A DNA stretch of 64,000 nt, taken from the NCBI RefSeq assembly GCF_023111095.1, contig NZ_JALGYW010000019.1, forward strand, positions 18,053-82,052. The letters are read 5' to 3'. Shown one piece after another: positions 62,301-64,000 of this stretch. This DNA is from Maribellus sp. YY47. Lineage in GTDB: Bacteria; Bacteroidota; Bacteroidia; Bacteroidales; Prolixibacteraceae. The notes under the pieces are model-generated. The model had not been told where the DNA came from. It was given only the letters and a program-made list of their open reading frames with translations, and searched no databases. Positions within the stretch are counted from its first letter, which is position 1, and every line of letters begins with the position of its first letter. Both the position numbers and the translations under genes were made by a program.

Positions 62301-62402
62301 CTCGTTTTTCACAAAATGAATAGACAGAGAATCGCTCTGCCCCAATACCTGGAGAGTCGAAATCGGAATAAGAATGGCTAATATGAGGAGATAGCGAAGC
62401 AT
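59382..62402 (-). CDS. Usher-like outer-membrane barrel protein with SPOR-like C-terminus
   Basis: 1006 residues from MLRYLLILAILIPISTLQVL (signal peptide ending LGQ), one base after the TGA of the chaperone-like gene. The N-terminal ~220 residues are Ig/NEW3-like modules (VVRPGEVVNLAYQIENLSAD). Residues ~230-700 are beta-barrel-like strands with alternating aromatics (LFLGLYDQYYLTYSNDN-like, RFYSAGLSVRVSKRISLYAN). Two carboxypeptidase-regulatory-like beta modules follow (ISNQKGDAVEGVYLRML; TDSDGRFSFPLVRPGEVELR), and the end is SPOR-like (YSVQIGAFRKALRKDSKFLK). The order and neighbours suggest the outer-membrane assembly platform of a fimbria-like system. Confidence 0.72.
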   Translation of the reverse strand: MLRYLLILAILIPISTLQVLGQSDSLSIHFVKNELVVRPGEVVNLAYQIENLSADVAELELSFSFPDSWNLITKITEFMVEPGQKKLGIVSLKVEGQTGVGKYPVSIQLKNRQGKQLLAEASMNISVLEIENITLELIEKPTYVSAGDEISASYRIQNLGNTSKNVFINTNNCDVKGTSTLSLEPGASASVQVVKSTSEEAVQSVDESFTVRAQVDERVLKSVYASTVVLPSKKASKDLYFRFPVKASATYLSTNRDNDYQSVLQYQVEGSGSLDTEGKHQLGFMARWPDNSDLSFLGLYDQYYLTYSNDNLEVFLGDKSYSLTPLTESFRYGRGVESKLTLNNGWGVGMKYLQPRFYQEIESELAAFTDFSFKRNNKIGLYYLSKKYQLENDPAQLFSFTSLLNPFKRTSVEIELSHGQFLSKKSNAIRAGLNSQFSIFQFNGVYYDTGKDYPGYYTNSRFYSAGLSVRVSKRISLYANAREDFRNAQLDTFFVTAPYSRSLQGAVSYKTSERSNLKVYWRQYEREDRLIKEKFHYQTDSWNLQFSHRFRKLYYYLNGEIGETTNFLENAGQENQSSYRAAADITYRFNSQHSVRVFGNWSNINRIISDDQRSLLVGMAATSRISKNLRANFYLQNAYDIDDYYRNRNLMQFNLNYSFLRKHEIALRSFYTIFRHQVDDPEFTVSATYSYKLGIPLKQVVKAGKVLGRISNQKGDAVEGVYLRMLNETTVTNKNGEFEFKLVPPGKQLLIVDRARLDVDEIPSIPMPLELEVLDNDESVVNIQIQKGARLNGQLLLGQNKLAALDDKSVKPANIVVELRTDFETFRIATDSDGRFSFPLVRPGEVELRIYGNTVPAGYKPKQSTYTYHLEPGDQKYAEIVLESSKKEIIFKSSGNALSVEKGSMPVVISKRTVKEPSEPDLFYSVQIGAFRKALRKDSKFLKGQSFYFEKQIDSLHKYFIGSFKTLKEAREELEKLKTEYESPFVVIIKNGKVINLIDFRENGKD

Positions 62403-62403
62403 G

Positions 62404-63204
62404 TCAGATTTCAAGCGAAATGTTGCTGCCATAAACATGGTCTTCATCGCAGTCTGCCACAAGAATTGCAGAATAGTTACCTGATTTCAGGCCTTCCAAA
62501 ACGAGAGAAGTTTTTATTGAAGTGCCCGGAAGCGTTTTCCGCCTGTCGGCCTTAAAAACACCTTTTGAGTTCCCGCTTTCATCAAATACTTCCAGACTTA
62601 TTTCGGGCTTCAAAATACATTCACCTGTATTTTCAACCGCCACATTCAGCACATTGTTCTCTCCGTTATTCTCCAACTCCAATCCTAAAAACTGCAAATC
62701 TTTTTTCCCCGATTCTCCAATATTTGTAATCACCTGAACGGCATACCGAATGGCAGTATTGATTTTTACGCCATGCGTAGAAGCAGAGGTATCAGGAGGA
62801 ACAATCCCTTCCACCATAATCACACTCCAATACGTACCTTTTAATGAATCGTTTTGCGGCACATTCACTTCAAAATCAACAAATGCTTTTTCGTTGGGTT
62901 GAAGCGTAAGCAATTGCGGACTGTATTTTATCCACGAAGCGTTAGAACGCGCAAGTGTTCCGGGCTCATCGTGCCGGCTTTCTCCGGTGTACGAAAACCA
63001 GTAATCACGGATATAAACTTTTACACTCTTTTCTTCCGAGCCATTATTTTGAATTTCAATTCGTTCTTTGTACGTTCCTCCGGTCTGCCCGGTCGTCTCA
63101 TGCGTCAAGCCATTTAATACCAAAATATTGGCATCTGAGGTTGGAGAAATCAAAGAAAAAAGAAGAAAAAAGAATAAGATGTGGATCAGATAGTGTTGCC
63201 TCAT
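62404..63204 (-). CDS. PapD/DUF916-like periplasmic chaperone candidate
   Basis: 266 residues with a signal peptide (MRQHYLIHILFFFLLFSLIS, ending SDA). The first domain (VLNGLTHETTGQTGGTYKER, WIKYSPQLLTLQPNEKAFVD, LKGTYWSVIMVEG) has the SP-x-x-L-x-L-x-P and strand pattern of fimbrial chaperones and DUF916-type proteins. The second (LGLELENNGENNVLNVAVEN) is another Ig-like module. It lies between a subunit gene and the usher-like gene, exactly where chaperones sit in chaperone-usher operons. Length is close to the ~230-250 of known chaperones. The role is inferred. Confidence 0.7.
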   Translation of the reverse strand: MRQHYLIHILFFFLLFSLISPTSDANILVLNGLTHETTGQTGGTYKERIEIQNNGSEEKSVKVYIRDYWFSYTGESRHDEPGTLARSNASWIKYSPQLLTLQPNEKAFVDFEVNVPQNDSLKGTYWSVIMVEGIVPPDTSASTHGVKINTAIRYAVQVITNIGESGKKDLQFLGLELENNGENNVLNVAVENTGECILKPEISLEVFDESGNSKGVFKADRRKTLPGTSIKTSLVLEGLKSGNYSAILVADCDEDHVYGSNISLEI

Positions 63205-63282
63205 TCTGATTGGTTTTTACATTATGAAAATTTCCAATGCTAAAATACCAATATCAAGGTTCTTTACAATTGTTTTAGGAAA

Positions 63283-63846
63283 TTAATTATCGTCTGTTAA
63301 TGTATAAACGACATTTACTGAGGCTCCTTTATTTTTAGTGTTTTGATGGAACCGGGTTTCATCCAACTCTACCTGATACGACAACAGATGACCATTATGA
63401 GCACCTTTCCCCGTATAACAACTTCCAATTCCAGAAATAACATCGGCAGGACGCTGACCAAGCACCACCGTTCCATTTGTTTTCCCTAATTCTCCGTTGC
63501 CGTTGCCCACACTGTCTTCCGCCTTCAATTTTAGAACAACTCCTTCGGGTATTTTTCCTTCAACAGTTGCAGTTACTTTTCTTTTCTGATTTTTATGACA
63601 GATAGATGAATAATTCAGCCAGACACTCACTTCCGAATCAGCTTCCAATTTTATCGTATTACCCGCAGACGATGGAGAAATTCCACACAATTCAACACCA
63701 GAGCTATTTTCATACTGAAGCGACAACAAAGCAACATTGGGGATAATAATGCTTGCTTTATGTTCAGCATTTTTACCACTGCCTATGCAAAATCGCGTGA
63801 TCGAAAAAAGCATAATAATTACAAGAAATGTGCCCTTGTGTTTCAT
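63283..63846 (-). CDS. Pilin-like secreted subunit A
   Basis: 187 residues from MKHKGTFLVIIMLFSITRFC (signal peptide); the longer frame upstream is not credible. A homologue of the 58780-59340 protein with the same motif order and a C-terminal VNVVYTLTDDN. It has four Cys in the mature part (VELCGIS, SSICHKN, GIGSCYTGKG plus one near the N-terminus), so disulfides are likely in the periplasm. First gene of the visible operon; the chaperone-like gene follows after 78 bp. Confidence 0.73.
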   Translation of the reverse strand: MKHKGTFLVIIMLFSITRFCIGSGKNAEHKASIIIPNVALLSLQYENSSGVELCGISPSSAGNTIKLEADSEVSVWLNYSSICHKNQKRKVTATVEGKIPEGVVLKLKAEDSVGNGNGELGKTNGTVVLGQRPADVISGIGSCYTGKGAHNGHLLSYQVELDETRFHQNTKNKGASVNVVYTLTDDN

Positions 63847-63923
63847 ACTGTTAAAAGTAGACAGCCTGAACACGAAAGACAATAGGCAAAACACCTATTA
63901 ATGCGGTAAAAAAGACTGAAAAT

Positions 63924-63954
63924 AAAAAGAGGAAAACCGATCAGTCTTCCTCTT
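63924..63954 (-). terminator. Terminator downstream of the truncated subunit gene
   Basis: AAGAGGAA and TTCCTCTT form an 8-bp stem around GACTGATCGGTT (minus strand), followed by TTTATTTT. It separates the partial gene at the right edge from subunit A, and could let the upstream gene be expressed more strongly than the rest. Confidence 0.75.
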
Positions 63955-63978
63955 ACCCTTATTTTTTATCGTTATTTG

Positions 63979-64000
63979 TTATTCCGCTGTGATAGTATAG
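63979..64000 (-). CDS. 3' end of a further subunit-like gene (runs off right edge)
   Basis: The last visible codons read YTITAE-stop on the minus strand. This matches the ends of subunit B (MYTITDN-stop) and subunit A (VYTLTDDN-stop). With a terminator right behind, it is probably the C-terminus of another paralogous subunit. Only six codons are visible. Confidence 0.45.

Overview
The window comes from a member of the Bacteroidota. Evidence is a SusC/SusD pair with an ECF sigma factor and FecR anti-sigma factor, a PorP/SprF-like protein, several secreted proteins with type IX secretion (T9SS) sorting tails, lipoproteins with short lipoboxes, and genes that lack Shine-Dalgarno-like leaders. 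An environmental member of the Marinilabiliales (Prolixibacteraceae-like) is my guess, but the sequence alone does not settle the family. No rRNA, tRNA, CRISPR array or intact insertion sequence was seen.

Left part (1-13.6 kb): the 5' part of a giant HYR-repeat adhesin that runs off the left edge, preceded by its PorP/SprF partner; a secreted M19 dipeptidase; a DUF3810 membrane protein; rlmN; a secreted DUF5077/DUF3472 protein; a lipid-anchored amidase; and ruvC.

Accessory island (13.5-27 kb): on the minus strand, a nucleotidyltransferase, a PqqD-like/HPr-kinase-like fusion and a 70-residue peptide that looks like a RiPP precursor, followed by two large T9SS cargo proteins. The peptide gene, with the last ~570 bp of the T9SS gene in front of it, is present twice as a nearly identical 811-bp repeat. 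The island is bracketed by a partial duplication of its neighbours. To the left, amidase and ruvC are intact and only a scrap of an EamA transporter remains. To the right, EamA is intact and only scraps of amidase and ruvC remain. A further ruvC-tail-like scrap lies between the two T9SS genes.

Middle (28-36 kb): a 21-bp heptad-coding repeat array, a nuclease-like gene with cassette-like flanks, an HxlR regulator divergent from a YhdH-type oxidoreductase, a TPR protein, and lipA/lipB.

Glycan locus (36-51.5 kb): on the minus strand, ECF sigma, FecR, SusC with an N-terminal STN domain, SusD and a DUF1080 lipoprotein. Divergent from these are a transmembrane LamG/winged-helix regulator, a Tat-exported Gfo/Idh/MocA oxidoreductase and a large HEAT-repeat protein with two DUF1080 domains. 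The combination fits uptake of an oligosaccharide or glycoside followed by oxidation to a 3-keto sugar and cleavage by DUF1080 enzymes.

Right part (51.5-64 kb): core genes pyrF, prfA and purM, an AMP-forming acyl-CoA ligase, an HD hydrolase and a VOC protein. The last 6 kb is a tight minus-strand operon of small beta-rich secreted proteins that share a C-terminal motif, a PapD/DUF916-like chaperone candidate, a ~1000-residue outer-membrane barrel protein ending in a SPOR-like domain, and a lipoprotein. Gene order and content resemble a chaperone-usher fimbrial operon, but I do not recognise the proteins as any described system. This operon and the RiPP-like module are the two best candidates for undescribed biology here.
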